A DNA stretch of 64,000 nt from Takakia lepidozioides (Eukaryota > Streptophyta > Takakiopsida > Takakiales > Takakiaceae): assembly GCA_030704615.1 (NCBI GenBank), contig CM060732.1, positions 28,255,053-28,319,052 on the forward strand, written 5' to 3'. The translations under genes were made by a program, and so were the position numbers. Below the pieces are notes generated by a model. That model was not told the origin of the DNA. It saw nothing but the letters and a program-made list of their open reading frames with translations, and made no database searches. Positions 47,200-59,175 of the stretch are shown here, one piece after another (within the stretch, counting starts at the first letter, position 1; every line of letters begins with the position of its first letter).

Positions 47200-47720
47200 G
47201 ATCTCCTTTGACTGAACCGTCATACAGATCCAGTAAAGGCAATGAAAGTGCAATACATGAGCCCTGCGAAGGCCAGTCAAAGGCCGATAAACACTTCCAG
47301 ACTCCAAATCAACCTCAAGATGGGTGCTTATTATCCTACAGAACAGCTTGCAAACTGTGGTAAGAAGTGTAATGCTACGGTAGTTCCTAGGCTGTCATCT
47401 GTCACCTCAGATTGACACTGACACCCTCTCTCCAGCGAAAGGGTATCATTTCAGTCTTCCAAATAAGGTCCCAGAGGAGTGCAAGGGCATCTACCATATG
47501 ATCACACCAGGCTTGACAATCGTATCAGACACACCAACTTTATAGCCCTTTAGATGTTCTATTGCTTCAGCAATCTCAGAAGAACTAATGGGCACGTTGT
47601 ACCCCTTTGTGATGCACTCCAGTTTTTCAGGGTTGTCTTGGATTGTAGACAATCATTTCCACTGTACCCTTCCATTCTTTAGAAGACTCCTCACTGTTAT
47701 AGGTAGGTCTGACTGACAGG
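47200..47720 (-). mobile_element. LINE fragment, reverse transcriptase N-terminal part
   Basis: The minus strand reads, with interruptions, the region before the reverse transcriptase (EAIEHLKGYKVG, matching EAIEHLNGYKAG at 44.8 kb), then NYRSITLLTTVCKLFCRII and sequence onward to about 47,200. It is more diverged than the copies with clean target duplications. Confidence 0.7.
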
Positions 47721-49670
47721 GTCTTCTTGCATAGGCCTTTGGGCTTTGCTTACCCACTAGGTTTGCCATCCCTAGTAGTATGGTGGTATTGTTTCTCATG
47801 TTTATGTTGAGCAATGTGTGCAGAGTTCAGTAAAAAAAAGGAAGGGAATTGTAGGGAAGGATGCGAACGAGCATAAGTCTCTTACTCCAGCAAAGTGTGC
47901 ACCAACTATTGCGCCAACTGCTGTGATGAGTGGCGCGGTTGTTCCAACTTACGAAAAACCAGCCCCGCCCACTCCACAGACTGACGTTCCAGCTCCCTTG
48001 TATCCACCAGTATCGGCTCCTCCCTCGTATCCGCTTATGTACCCGCAGTATCCTGCCATGTCAGGGTATAATCTGCATGGGCACATGCCGTATCCTCACT
48101 ATCAACCTCCAAACAATGATCCTCAGTGCCAGAATTACAATTCTTTTGCTCCACCTGCAGGCGCTCCAATGCATGATCCTAGTCAAGGTGGGTATTCCAT
48201 TTACCACCATTATGGAATGCATCCCCATAGTATATATCCTCCTCGGCCTATGTACAACCAACCTACTTCCTCCCTCTATCCTACCAGCCCTGCAAGACCA
48301 CACCAGGGGCAGGTCCAGTATGCTGGCCACCAACCTTCAGGATCCAACTACAGTGGAGTACAACAGCCGGCACCTTCGAGCTTCACTGCACCGCGGCCAC
48401 CTCTTTATCCAACATCTCCAGGTACACCTAATACCCTGAAAGGGAAAGGCATTCTGAAACAGACCGAGGATGCATTTGCTCCGCATCATCCTGTGGGGTG
48501 GGAGACAACAGTCCAGCCCCAACAGAGTGAAGGTGGTAACATGCAAGGTACTGCTGAAACCTTGCAGGATTCCAGCCTTACTCCTGGGGGGACATCAGGT
48601 GTGACTCCTATAGAACGCAAAAATGCTTTAAGGAGGGAAAGAAGGGCACTTGCAAAAGATCTGAGAGACCAGGTTGCTCAGAATGTGGCTGTAGGGAGGA
48701 GGAAATTTTTCATTTCTTGTGATGAACTTGGAAACCCTGAAGGTCCTGCTCGGAACCAGTGGATGACAGCTCTGCGAGGGCAGTGTCAACGTTTGTTGGA
48801 CTGGTCATTGTATGCTCAGGATTAACCATTACACTTAATTGAAAAGATCATGGAGATCTTGGCTTCAGATTGGGAATACGGACCTCCTGGTCTTAACATA
48901 AAGGCTATTACAAAAACAATTTGCGGGCAGCTCAAGTACCAACGAAATAAGCTGTTCAAAAATTACTATAGTGTGGGGCAGCCCAAACCCCATCATGTGC
49001 CAGACAAGACATGGGCACAACTAGTTGTTAGTTGGGGTTCCACTGATTTCAAGAAATTCCAGGCAAATGGTATCAAGGCGCGGGGATGTGTGAAGAATAC
49101 ATCTCGATCGGGTCGCAGTGGAATCAGCGGTGTTGTAGCACGACTGGTATACTTCGCTTACAACATAGGAAGTTCCCACATTGTTTTGCATTGACAAACT
49201 TTATGTGTTGGGTTTTTTTGGATGGAGCTCAGAGTCTATTCCTATATGGATGGAATTAGTACACATTGCTACTACTTGGGGGCCTTCTCAGAGTTGGACG
49301 CCAGCAAGAAACTAAGCACTCTTATTGAGGGGGAGTCATTGACGCTTTCCTAGATAATTCTTTACTGTTGGCAGTGTGCTATGCTAGTCATTTACACTTG
49401 CAAGTTTGTTGCAATCACAGGAGAAGGAGACTGGACGTACACCAAGTTTGCAGGAGATCGCCGGTAGCGCCAGGAGTGACAAAGGCTACGGGTTGGGGTG
49501 TACAGGCAGTGCAGCCACAACGGTATATAAACTCAGTACCAATTATGGTGTGAATTACATATTCGTGATTTCCATGCCATTGCTAGTTGCCGTTTGGTTC
49601 TCTTTTCTTACTAGTTCATCAGTCAGTGTAGTGAATTGTTACTTTGGAGGTGTTCTATGTGATGGGGCAG

Positions 49671-50924
49671 GGAATTGGTTCACTAGCAGCTCGCCTTGAT
49701 GCTATGGAAAACAAACAAGTGCAGATGGAAGCCAGCTCCAAGGCAGCTTTGGAAGCAGTCCAAGTCCAACTGGAGGCAGCAGTTGCATTCAACATTGCGC
49801 TCGCAGCTAAACTTGGCATGAATGTGCCAGATTCACAGCCTACAGGTCCACCATGCACCACCTTTGCGCCACAGACAACAAATGAGACTATTTCTCATGT
49901 TATGGGCTCACCACTCAACCTGTTCAAGGCAGTTTCTTCACCGCCACCAAAGCCAAACACAATAGGCTCATTGTTTGGGCTTTCAGAAATGGAGGGGGAT
50001 GATGACATGGAGGGTTGGTCTGAAGGTGAACTCAATCCATCCCCCCATATTGTTGAGGCAACTGCAAAGTGTTCATCAGTTTTGTTGTCCCCTACACCAG
50101 TAGCACTGCCGGCATATGTACTACCCTCTCAATATGCCTGTGAGGTCTCCATGAATTTGCAGAGTGCCCCACAGAAAGGTGTGTCTTTTGTACATGATAA
50201 TCATGTACAAGTTGTAGGTAATTGCACTTCGGCAACTGAGAGGCGGAAACACATCCTTATACTTGACTTGAATGGATTGTTATGTGAGAGCAGACTACGA
50301 ACAAGGGAATACCTAGAGCCCACTGTCACCTCCAGACCTGGGTGTCAGGAGTTTCTGGACCGATGCCTTCAGATTTTTGATGTAGGTGTATGGTCTTCCA
50401 TGTCATTGAGTAATGTCCTTCCAGTTGTGAAAGCTTTGTTTCGTGGGAAGCAACCAAAGATGGTGCTTCACCAAGACTATTATGACCAGCCTGTGGGAAT
50501 GGTGGACCCTTTCAATCCTTCTAAAACTGTCATGTACAAGAACTTATGTAAGTTTTGGAAGGACTACAGCCATTACAATCCAACCAATACTTTGCTGGTG
50601 GACGATTCCCCACTCACTTGCTTACCCAACCCTGCAAATAATTGCATCTTCCCGTATCCATGGAAGTTGAGGGATCAGCCAAACTGCAAGAGGCTTATGA
50701 AAGAATTATTGCCTTGGTTAGAGGGTGTATCCAAGGCTGCACACATCCCTGAGTATGTGTCAGGGCACCCATACAGATATGGGCAGCCCAACTACTTGTT
50801 CATTACTGCAGCCATGGGTAGTGGATCACAACAATCTGCAAAGGCATCCGAACCAGGGCTTCCTGCTGCCAGAGTTCCAACGACTTTGTCTCCCGATGCA
50901 ACAACAAAGCATAATCAAAGAAAT
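49671..50924 (+). CDS. Exon joining transposase coiled coil to FCP1-like domain (418 codons)
   Basis: This exon is open throughout, with a clear acceptor (ggggcag) and donor (aat/gtgaga). Codons 1-60 form an Ala/Glu/Gln coiled coil typical of the end of Transposase_24 proteins. A linker follows with acidic EMEGDDDMEGWSEGE. The FCP1-like domain starts near 50,245: HILILDLNGLLCESR, RPGCQEFLDRCLQIFDVGVWSS, then NTLLVDDSPLTCLPNPANNC, ending near YRYGQPN (about 50,800). The nucleophile position is D but the second acid is N (DLN), as I recall for a plant family of FCP1-like proteins. Catalysis is therefore doubtful and a binding role is possible. The related free-standing gene is at 5.8-7.4 kb. 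Confidence 0.8.
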
Positions 50925-51776
50925 GTGAGAGCAAAAGTTTCAATGCTTGGGCGCGTGGGTGGATTTGTATTGTTAATGCTACTTCACAATGTGTGTCATT
51001 CGTGCTATTCTCATTTTTTGATCGTTGTGTCATTCAATATACAGATGGTGAAACCAGTGAAGCGTTCAATGGACAGGGAGAGTACAATATGTGCTATCAA
51101 TCAGACTACAACCACAGTGGATCTAACTGAACCACAGGGTGACCAACAAAATCCGCACAGTGTAAGTACTTCATTTGTGCAATTTTGTTTCCTTGTCTGA
51201 TGCTGGATCAATACACCTCCTATGTATCGCCACATAGCTGCAGGCCCAACAACCTACAAAGGTAGTTTTGTGACATCGTCCTACCACATCCATGTTGACC
51301 ATGCATAACCTGCTACCAACTAGGTATGGCACCGTTCCAGCTTTGATCATGTCAGCATGTAGTATAGAGACAAGCAAATGCAATTCGGAATTGGAAGTAC
51401 TGCAATAGATAGGGTTGGGGTGTTTGCTGGAAGAACTTCAATGTCATTTTGCAGGAGTGTCAAGCTGTCAGTCTCTATTCTCCAGGGTTCATTTCTGATA
51501 TAGGAATCTGGTTTTTGTTGCAGTTTTAGATCGGCGACAAGGTGTTATTGTTTGATCCTTGTGCACCAAAAAGAAGTGCAGGTGTGGGATATATTGCTGG
51601 ATTTCCGAAAGCAAATGTGCCAGACAACTATTACCGTATCCATGTGAAATCGGTCATGATTTTCAGAGGTTGTGTTGCCGTACCCGGACTACTCTGTTAC
51701 CCCTAATTATACCACATTGGGTGACACACAGGGAAGTTCCACCTTATGGTCTGAAAAGTTTCTTAAACACGCGTGA

Positions 51777-52183
51777 TATTGAAGGTGCTACAAGTTTAGT
51801 TTAGTTTTCTTTATGGATTGAGGGTTGCTGAGACAGGTGAACAAAACAGCTGTTCTCACATGAACAGTATTTTTTGAATTGATGCTCTTGCTATTCTCAT
51901 GTATGATCACAAGATCCCCTTGTTCAAGGGCAACTTCATTTTCCCACATCAAGCCAAATTTTTCTTGTGTAGACATGAATGTGGTATTTTGCTGGTTGTT
52001 TGCTATATTTAATATTAATAACATTACTATTGGTCAATGTGGTTAATAATACAATTATTATCCATGTTTTAAACAAGCTTTTGTTTAAATGAAACAAAAC
52101 AAATAAAAATTATAAAATAATAATATATTACATATTAAATCAAGCAGCCAATGGCTTTTGGGGTGCTATCCCATTTATTATAA

Positions 52184-52218
<35 letters not shown>

Positions 52219-52990
52219 TGATTATTCATTTTGGCATTTGTCAACAAATAATAATTGTTTACTTTTCGTCCAATAGGAACAAAACAATGGATATGATAGT
52301 ATTCACACTAGTGTCATTGCGATCACACCACGACTTGAACCTGGTGTTAAATCTGTGTGAGAGAATCCGTAAGAAGAGCCCTTAATATCTATTATTTATT
52401 TAATAATTCTGATGGACTCTATTACGTGGCATTCCCTTTGACATACATGTGGCAGACATGGTGGCAATGAGGTGTAATAAGTACCGTAGAAAGACCATTA
52501 AGATTACTTAGTCAAAATAGTAGTTGAACTAACCAGTCAAAACGGCCGTCAAAATATCCGTCATAAGAGCCACCTAAACCTACTGCCACATCAGGTGCAA
52601 GTTTGGTGTGAGATGGTTTTTTTCACAGGACCAAGAAAGTTCACATGTGGTGCAAAGGACTAGGTTAACCTAACACCAAGGGGGGGGTGAACTTGGGCTC
52701 TTTTCACACCAAAATGTGTGAGAAGAGCCGTTAAAAAAACCGGTTTCTGTATTAGTGAATCGATGGTTGACGTCCCAAACAAAAAACATCTTTCCCATAA
52801 ACGCTTTTGTTGAAGCCTTTTTTGACAGCTTGGCCTCGAACTCCCTGTTAACTTCCCGCCAGCATGCATCCCAGCTTTACTCAATGTCATCCTGTTACAA
52901 GGCACTCCTCTCCTTTCATGTTGGTTGTGGATATATAGAACACCGCAGATCTCTTCACATACCCATGAACAAAATTGTTCTTCAACTTTG
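51777..52990. other. AT-rich spacer with (AAT)n microsatellite
   Basis: The (aat)n tract is at 52,178-52,217. No supported gene is present. The expected right end of a CACTA element matching 39,887 was searched for by eye here and not found. Confidence 0.5.
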
Positions 52991-53009
52991 CACTAGAAGA
53001 AAAACGCGG

Positions 53010-53690
53010 AATAACCACTCATTTTGAGTGGTAAAAGACACTAAACCACTCTGGCCCCAAAGTGATGAAGAACCAATGCATTAGGACAAGTGAGTGGTAA
53101 AAGACATTACGTGGCACCGGTGGTTAAGGACAGTGGTTCGAACCACTCACGTCCGGGTCCACCTGTTAGCTGACGTGTCACAGTGGTAAATTAACCACTG
53201 TGACATGTCACTGAGGTAAACCAACCACTTATGACGTGCCACAGTGGTAAACTGACGTGTCATAGTGGTAAAATAACCACTTCCATTTTGTAGTGGAGAC
53301 GTGTAAGCCGGTGGTCCGTGGATGATATTGGAGATTATGTCGACACGTGGCGACACTCTCAGCATGGACACGTGTTTTGTGTCAGTGCTACGAAGTGGAT
53401 GGAGTGAAAAATTCAATGACTTCTGAAACCACTTGTTGAGTGATCAAAAAATGCCTCATAGAGTCATTCTATGAAAACTAAGAATATACAATATCACTCA
53501 CAGAGTGGTTATTCGAGTGGATGACGTCTCTCAGCAGGTCATTGGAATGATTACCCACAGAGTGGTGTGTAAGCTATTTGAGTCATTCATGGTATCTCTC
53601 TGAGTGGGAACTATGGATTGGAGTCATTACTAACAGAGTGGTGTGTAAGTGATTAGGAATACCACTGGAGGAATTCATACCACTAGTACA
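53010..53690. repeat. Subterminal repeat zone rich in GTGGT/ACCAC
   Basis: Short motifs such as gagtggtaaaagacatta, acagtggtaaattaaccac and gacgtgtcacagtgg repeat in both orientations, giving small hairpins. In CACTA elements such zones bind the Transposase_24/TnpA-type protein. Confidence 0.7.
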
Positions 53691-54115
53691 GTAATATATA
53701 TGTGACTACTTATACCACTATACGTGTGCATACACACTACCACTTATACCGCTATACCACTAATGTAGGCAATTGTGTGCATTTGGCTACTCCCACAGTT
53801 TTAAATTATACCACTATTACAGTGATGTGCAAGTGATTATGAACATAACTAGAGCACTAGTGTAGTGTTTAAAGAAGTACCATTGGGGATTCAAACTCCA
53901 CAAAATAGAATATAATCCCAGAGAGTTAAGTGTTGGAACATTGTCAACAAAATCCAGCCATTATCAAAGTCTGAGCCTAACTTCTACACGGCGTCTCCGC
54001 ATGCATGCTAGGAACACTGAACTGCTTTCATGCCTTCTTCTCACTGCCAGCAATGTCTATGCCCGGGCGAACGAAATCTAAGCCCTCTTCATGTTCTTCT
54101 CTAGCCAAAGACAAT

Positions 54116-57100
54116 TCAGACCGACGACATCCTCCAACATGTTTGCGGTGGGACCTCTTCCTCGTTAGGGTGAGGCAAGACACAATTGGCAATATAGATA
54201 TCATTCACCTCAACCCGCCACAATCCCTCGGGTATAACATGACATATGTATCTTTGCCAGGCACACCAGTGACAATTCCACTGGCAGCCCTGTGTCGTGG
54301 TAAATGAGGATCATACAGGCTGATTTTGTCCTTCAACTTAAACTGCACACAACACCCACCATAAAACCCACATTAATCAACCCATGAAGACATACATGTA
54401 CATTGAAAACTAGATAAAGAGGACCGCCCAGTATAAGCAATCACTGAAAGTGTAGAGTAATTTTGGTAGCATAAGAATATCTGCCATTGTGGCAAGGGGT
54501 TGATATTTGGGGGTTGCCTTTGAAGGCACCGCAGTTGGTGCACTATCGGTGGCAGTATCAAGAGCTGCTTTCTCAGCCTGCAAACATCACGCCCAACACC
54601 CCTTAGCAGTTACATTTAGCAATGCATCTACTAATAGTTTGAAGTACCCAACATGTAAATAGCCACATTGTACAGAACTGATAGCCAACAGGTGCATGCA
54701 TGCTCACCTCTAGTACGGAAATTGCTGCATGGAGAGGTGCCTCCTAAAGGCCCACCTGACTCTTACTCCCGCTAGAACTTGGTGTTATGTCACCATTTGC
54801 ATCAGTCAAGGACTTTGTGCCTTTGGCAGCAGTGGCTCTGGTTACACGCTCTCCTTTTCGCATGTACTTCTTCTCAACTCCCTTCACGATGGCTGGGGCA
54901 GGGTCCTCTGCTTTAGTCCCCTTCTACATGCCAACAAAACAACAAGGTATAGTACATGAGTACGTCTTACCATACCTGATGCATAGAATTCATGGCACAC
55001 ACCAATGAATAGATCATTCATGAAATGTTTTCAGAGTAAAAAACAGAAAGCCCAAGGACAAGAACCAAGATAAAGTCTTTGAGGGTGTACCTCTTTCTGT
55101 GGGGAAGTTGGCTTCACATGCTGATCTGCCAACCCCCTAGTGTCACCCTTACCAGCACTCTCGGTGGAGCAGACGTCCTTATCAGCAGCCAATATTGCTG
55201 TCCCGCCAGCTCCACCTCCCTTCTTACGTGGCAATTTATCAGGAATTCCCTTGCGCCCCAATTTTACTTGGGTCACCACAAGATCCTCAATGGCAGACGA
55301 CTTTGGCTTTTCCCCAACCTCAAGAGGTTCTCCCTGCACCCAAGCAAAACATACCAGAGTAGTAAACTTCAAAGTCAACTAACACTGAATGGATGACAAC
55401 CACAAAAATAAGTTGGGGTGAAGGTGCACAAACCACCTTCTCCGTAGCAGTCTTGCCTCCCAAGCCTGCGTCGGAATCGCAAGGTTCAATAACAGTACAT
55501 ATTGAGATAGTAGTTGGAGGAGGGGCGGTTGCTGACATTCCCAACATCATTGCCATCAATGCATCCAGTTTTTTGCTATTGTCCGCAGAAGCCTTAGCAA
55601 CTTCTGCTTTTATAGTGGCCAATTCGCCCTCAATCGTCGGGATCTGAATGTCTGCCAAGGCAAGCACACTGCCCTCAAGGGACGACAGTCGAGACTGCAT
55701 CGCTTTGCCCCCTCCCTATACAGCCAAAGAAAGAGACATAATCAGCCCGCATGGCCTGGCTATTGCTCCAGCAAAATGAATGCAACAAAAAAAATTACCC
55801 ACACGCCATTTACCTGTGCACCTCCAATTGACTGGGAGCCAAAACCCTTGTCTGCCTTTGATGCGTGTGCCAGCTTAGTGATGCTTGGACTTCGTGCTCT
55901 CTCTTTCTTCTGCCAGGGCCACAACAAACAAAAAAATTAGCCCCTATTCATCCAAACAAGTGGGGCGTTTACAGAGGCATGACTGTAGTAACAGTTTGCA
56001 ACTACCTCACAGGGTAGAGATGGTATCCTACTCCATCACATACATGTGTATATATGTACATACATATAGATGTATACATATACTAAAATGTGGTGCAGAT
56101 ATTCATATTACCAAGCGTCGGGCCTGTCTAGCCAACCCTGCTCTTCCAACCCTCGATGGGTTGGTAACATTGGATCATGCTCTCTTCATGTTCTCACTCT
56201 CTTTCTTGCCCTTGAGGGAATCCTTGTACTTCACCAATGCATCCCAATGGCAGGACTCTACACTCGGAGGGCATGGACCTCCAGCCAACCACACCAGCTT
56301 TAACTTTTGGCGATGTACTTTTATAATCCTCCCACATGCTTTCTGGAACTTGTCAACGCTCATAAGCTTAGGATAGTACTCAAAATCCGCGTCCATGGAT
56401 TCCTTAACCTTGGCCATGTCACTGGGTTCCTGCTTGTCTGCTAGCAAAATGCTAGGATCAAGATATCTGATGCAGAGTCCCCACAAGGAGCTCTGCCAAT
56501 AATCCTTCCCCTCAATTATGGAAAATAAGGTCAACCTGGCAACGAGCAAGGTCGGCAGTTCGTGAGCGCATACAAACCTTGGCCCAACGTGCCAAATTTT
56601 TTTTGGCATCCAATGGCATGAATGCATGGAATGTCATGCTCTGGCGCCCTAGCAATGTCCCACATCCATTCAGTATTAAAACCCTAACACATGTTCTAAC
56701 CCTTTGAAGGTCAAGCCATACATAGTCCAACTCGTAAGCCATTCATCTTTCTAACAAAGTTTCCAGGTCATTCACATTTAGAAAAAAACCTTGGTTTGAT
56801 ATATAACATTTACCACCATATATGCAGATTGTAAACTCATCACAAAAGCAGATTGCAGGTCGGGAGATAAATCTCCGGAACCAGGCTCAAAGCATATCAG
56901 GTTTGAAATGAAACAATCAACCACTCATGCCTTCAGTTCACAAGCCAATCATAGTAGTAATAGGCTTGGTTATATAAACCAATCACCATTTGAGTCACTG
57001 TAAGCATATACATTTCATGAGCCATTCTCCAGCCTCTCCCTCATTCTCAGTCCCACCCCACACACTCCCTTCTCCATCAGTTCATCACTCCAAAGATCAT

Positions 57101-59175
57101 TCCTCCGCCATACACCCCAACCTCTTACTCACTTAGATTTACCCTAAACCTTGCTCGGTTCTGCCTCTACCTCTGCTTTACACAAAACCCTACCCTAAAC
57201 CCTACACATCATGAAAATGCTCAATTGCTTCCACAATCTGAGAGGAACTAAGGGTGAGATTGTACTCATAAGACGTTGTTTGCCGTAGCCTTGTGGCCAT
57301 TGACCCCGCGCCCAGTTTGAGCGGGAACAAAAGGAACAGAACCTACCTCTGTCAGGGGCTGACGTTGGTAGTAAGACTTACCTTCATATAAAGAATTAAT
57401 CCGGGTTTTCCAGATATCCTCTAGAAATCCCTTCACACGAGCATCAATGTGTTGTGTGTGATTTGCCCAAAAACTAGGCCTCAGGAGGGCCTGGGCTTTT
57501 GGCTCAGCCTCGAGACTTTCAAAGTTGGTAAACAGGGGTACAGGCACAATTCCCTTGATAGAATTGAAGAGAACGTCTCTTTGGTGAGAGAACCCCGGAC
57601 AATGTATCAGAAAATGAATATTGTCTTCAGATTGCCCACACAACGGGCAATTGCACTCTCCATTTCCTCTCTGCTTCGGTTTGTTGTTCAAAGGTAGGCT
57701 TCCTGTCCTGAGTTTAAATTTCAGTCTAGTCCCAAGAGTGGGTAGACCCTTGAGGTCATCCAAGATGTCGTCCCCCATGTCACTGACTGGAAACAATTTC
57801 AGGGAAGTTTTCTACCTAACTTCATTTTCATCAGACAATCTCATGGCAACAGACATGGCTTTGGACATTACAGCCTCTAAGTTAGATTTATCCAGCAGGG
57901 TCAAGACTTGCGGATCCAGGTCCAGGTCCTTGAGAATCTCTTCTACTCTCTTCTACCAGGACTTAGCCTGTTTGACAGGGTGGTCCTGTTTCCAAGATAT
58001 AGAGTCGATTAACTTAGGATATATGATCTTGGGCATATGTTGCAGCTGACCCCACCATTTAACCTTGAATTCATCTCGTCGGGAGTTTAAGGACGGAATG
58101 CCAAACTCACCCCGAACAGCCACATTGGCTGTTTTGGAGCATGCTGACATACACTCCTTAAGCACCCCCACTTGAATGGATTCTAGAGACTTAGCCTGGT
58201 TGGAGTTATCAACCCATATAGCAGATCCGTACTCCAAGGCAGGTCTAATAACGCAACAAAGCATGGTTTTCTTAACCTCAGAGTTGACCCCTCTCTAGTG
58301 GAAAAATTTAGTGAGCCCCAGAGCTTTGCCCTTGCCAGTTTGAACAACTTTCCGGATATGTGCATCCCAATTACAATTGGAGGAAAACTGAACTCCCAGG
58401 TAAGTGTAGGGTTTAGGGTGGACCGGGATCTCTTGGCTACCCCACTGCCACTTAAGATCACTTCCTCCCTCTCCTCTGTCGTTGAATGCTACCACTGTAC
58501 ATTTGCTGACATTAGCCTCTAGCCCCCAAAGATCAAAGTATCTCTTCGCGCAATCAATCAACTCCTAGAGATTGGTTGGAGTCTCTCCTATACCTGCGAA
58601 GTCATCCGCAAACATAAGGGCTGGTATGGTGGTATCACCCACCCTTAACCCTAAATCCCTCACTTTCCACATCCTCGAGGAGTTGATTGATGAAAACATT
58701 GAAGAGCCGAGGGGAGAGAGTACATCCTTGAGCTACACCTTGGTCTATGTCAAAGAAGTTGGACTTCTGTCCGTTAACAGTGTCACAGCTATGTGAACTA
58801 AGGGTGAGAGAGGGAGAGAGATAGAGACAGAGACAGAAGGGGTCTTAGGGATCCCTTCCTTGGTTGGGGTGGATGTCCTTAAGGGCCGCTTGGAAGGAGT
58901 CATGCGAACGACGATCTTCTCAGCACTCTGGTCTTCCTCCTCGTCTGTGCTCTCGCTCTCTGCTGAGTAGTCAGCACTAGGAGTCGCTCCACTATCCTCC
59001 CCTGGGTTGGTATCCAAGTCGCTGGACTCCTTCTACGCCACCCCCATGTGAACATGACTCCTCTCCCTCAAACGAGTACTCCTTCGCACTGGGCCGTTCC
59101 ACACATAGCGGGCAGTACGCGGGGGTCTTTCTTTCTCTCTACTCTCCCACAATCGCCCGGGTCACTCACAACAAA
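54116..59175 (-). pseudogene. Transposase_24-like gene without the FCP1-like domain
   Basis: Exons on the minus strand: about 59,175-58,795 (N-terminus: GPVRRSTRLRERS, then a Glu/Asp-rich run), about 56,742-56,112 (Transposase_24-like: CHWDALVKYKDSLKGKKESEN ... PSRVGRAGLARQARRL), 55,909-55,814 (KKERARSPSITKLAHASKADKG), 55,715-55,437 (coiled coil GGKAMQSRLSSLEGS), 55,333-55,091, 54,923-54,708, 54,577-about 54,48x, and 54,342-54,116 (KDKISLYDPHLPRHRAASG). The junctions around the Transposase_24 and coiled-coil exons match those of the gene at 43-52 kb. Breaks: TAG at 59,035 and 54,746, TGA at 56,177, and one base lost in the last exon before GLWRVEVNDI. A LINE sits between the first two exons listed. 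Confidence 0.72.
57260..58794 (-). mobile_element. 5'-truncated LINE with 15-bp target duplication
   Basis: Minus-strand ORF2 part: DIDQGVAQGCTLSP, ALMFADDFAG (FADD near 58,602-58,613), YLGVQFSSNCNWDAHIRK, RPALEYGSAIWVDNSN, CPLCGQSEDNIHFLIHCPGF (a zinc-knuckle-like CxxC...H...C) and the 3' end FLEDIWKTRINSLYEG. The flanks gaactaagggtgaga at 57,245-57,259 and 58,795-58,809 are identical. One or two stops break the frame. It belongs to the family found at 30.0, 31.7 and 44.4-47.7 kb and differs from plant L1. Confidence 0.92.

Larger units (their letters stand above)
43281..51776 (+). pseudogene. Transposase_24-like gene with an inserted FCP1-like domain
   Basis: Seven exons join in phase: 43281-43414, 43546-43873, 47824-49146, 49421-49522, 49671-50924, 51045-51161 and 51530-51776. 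Order in the product: a basic/acidic N-terminus (GRKPTAREVERAKRQAENKA; GPPRRSHRVQ; Glu-rich run); a Pro/Tyr/Gln-rich low-complexity part; a Transposase_24-like domain (TWAQLVVSWGSTDFKKFQANGIKAR); its sequel EKETGRTPSLQEIAG; a coiled coil (GSLAARLDAMENKQVQMEASS); an FCP1-like domain; and an En/Spm-like C-terminal domain (GDKVLLFDP; NYTTLGDTQGSSTLW). Breaks: TAA at 48,823-48,825, probably from CAA, and a one-base shift near 51,690. The 3.95-kb second intron holds LINE and MULE debris. Family proteins bind CACTA ends. The start is the first ATG in frame; upstream codons are also open. Confidence 0.75.

Noticed and set aside
47930-48439. Alternative plus-strand frame of 169 codons
   Set aside because: It overlaps the Pro/Tyr-rich part of the transposase-type exon, which joins in phase to its neighbours; the alternative has no splice support.
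2439-48825. Reassigned UAG codon in this genome
   Set aside because: Long frames elsewhere end at ordinary stops of all kinds, TGA and TAA also occur as internal stops, and all affected genes are transposon-like or duplicated.
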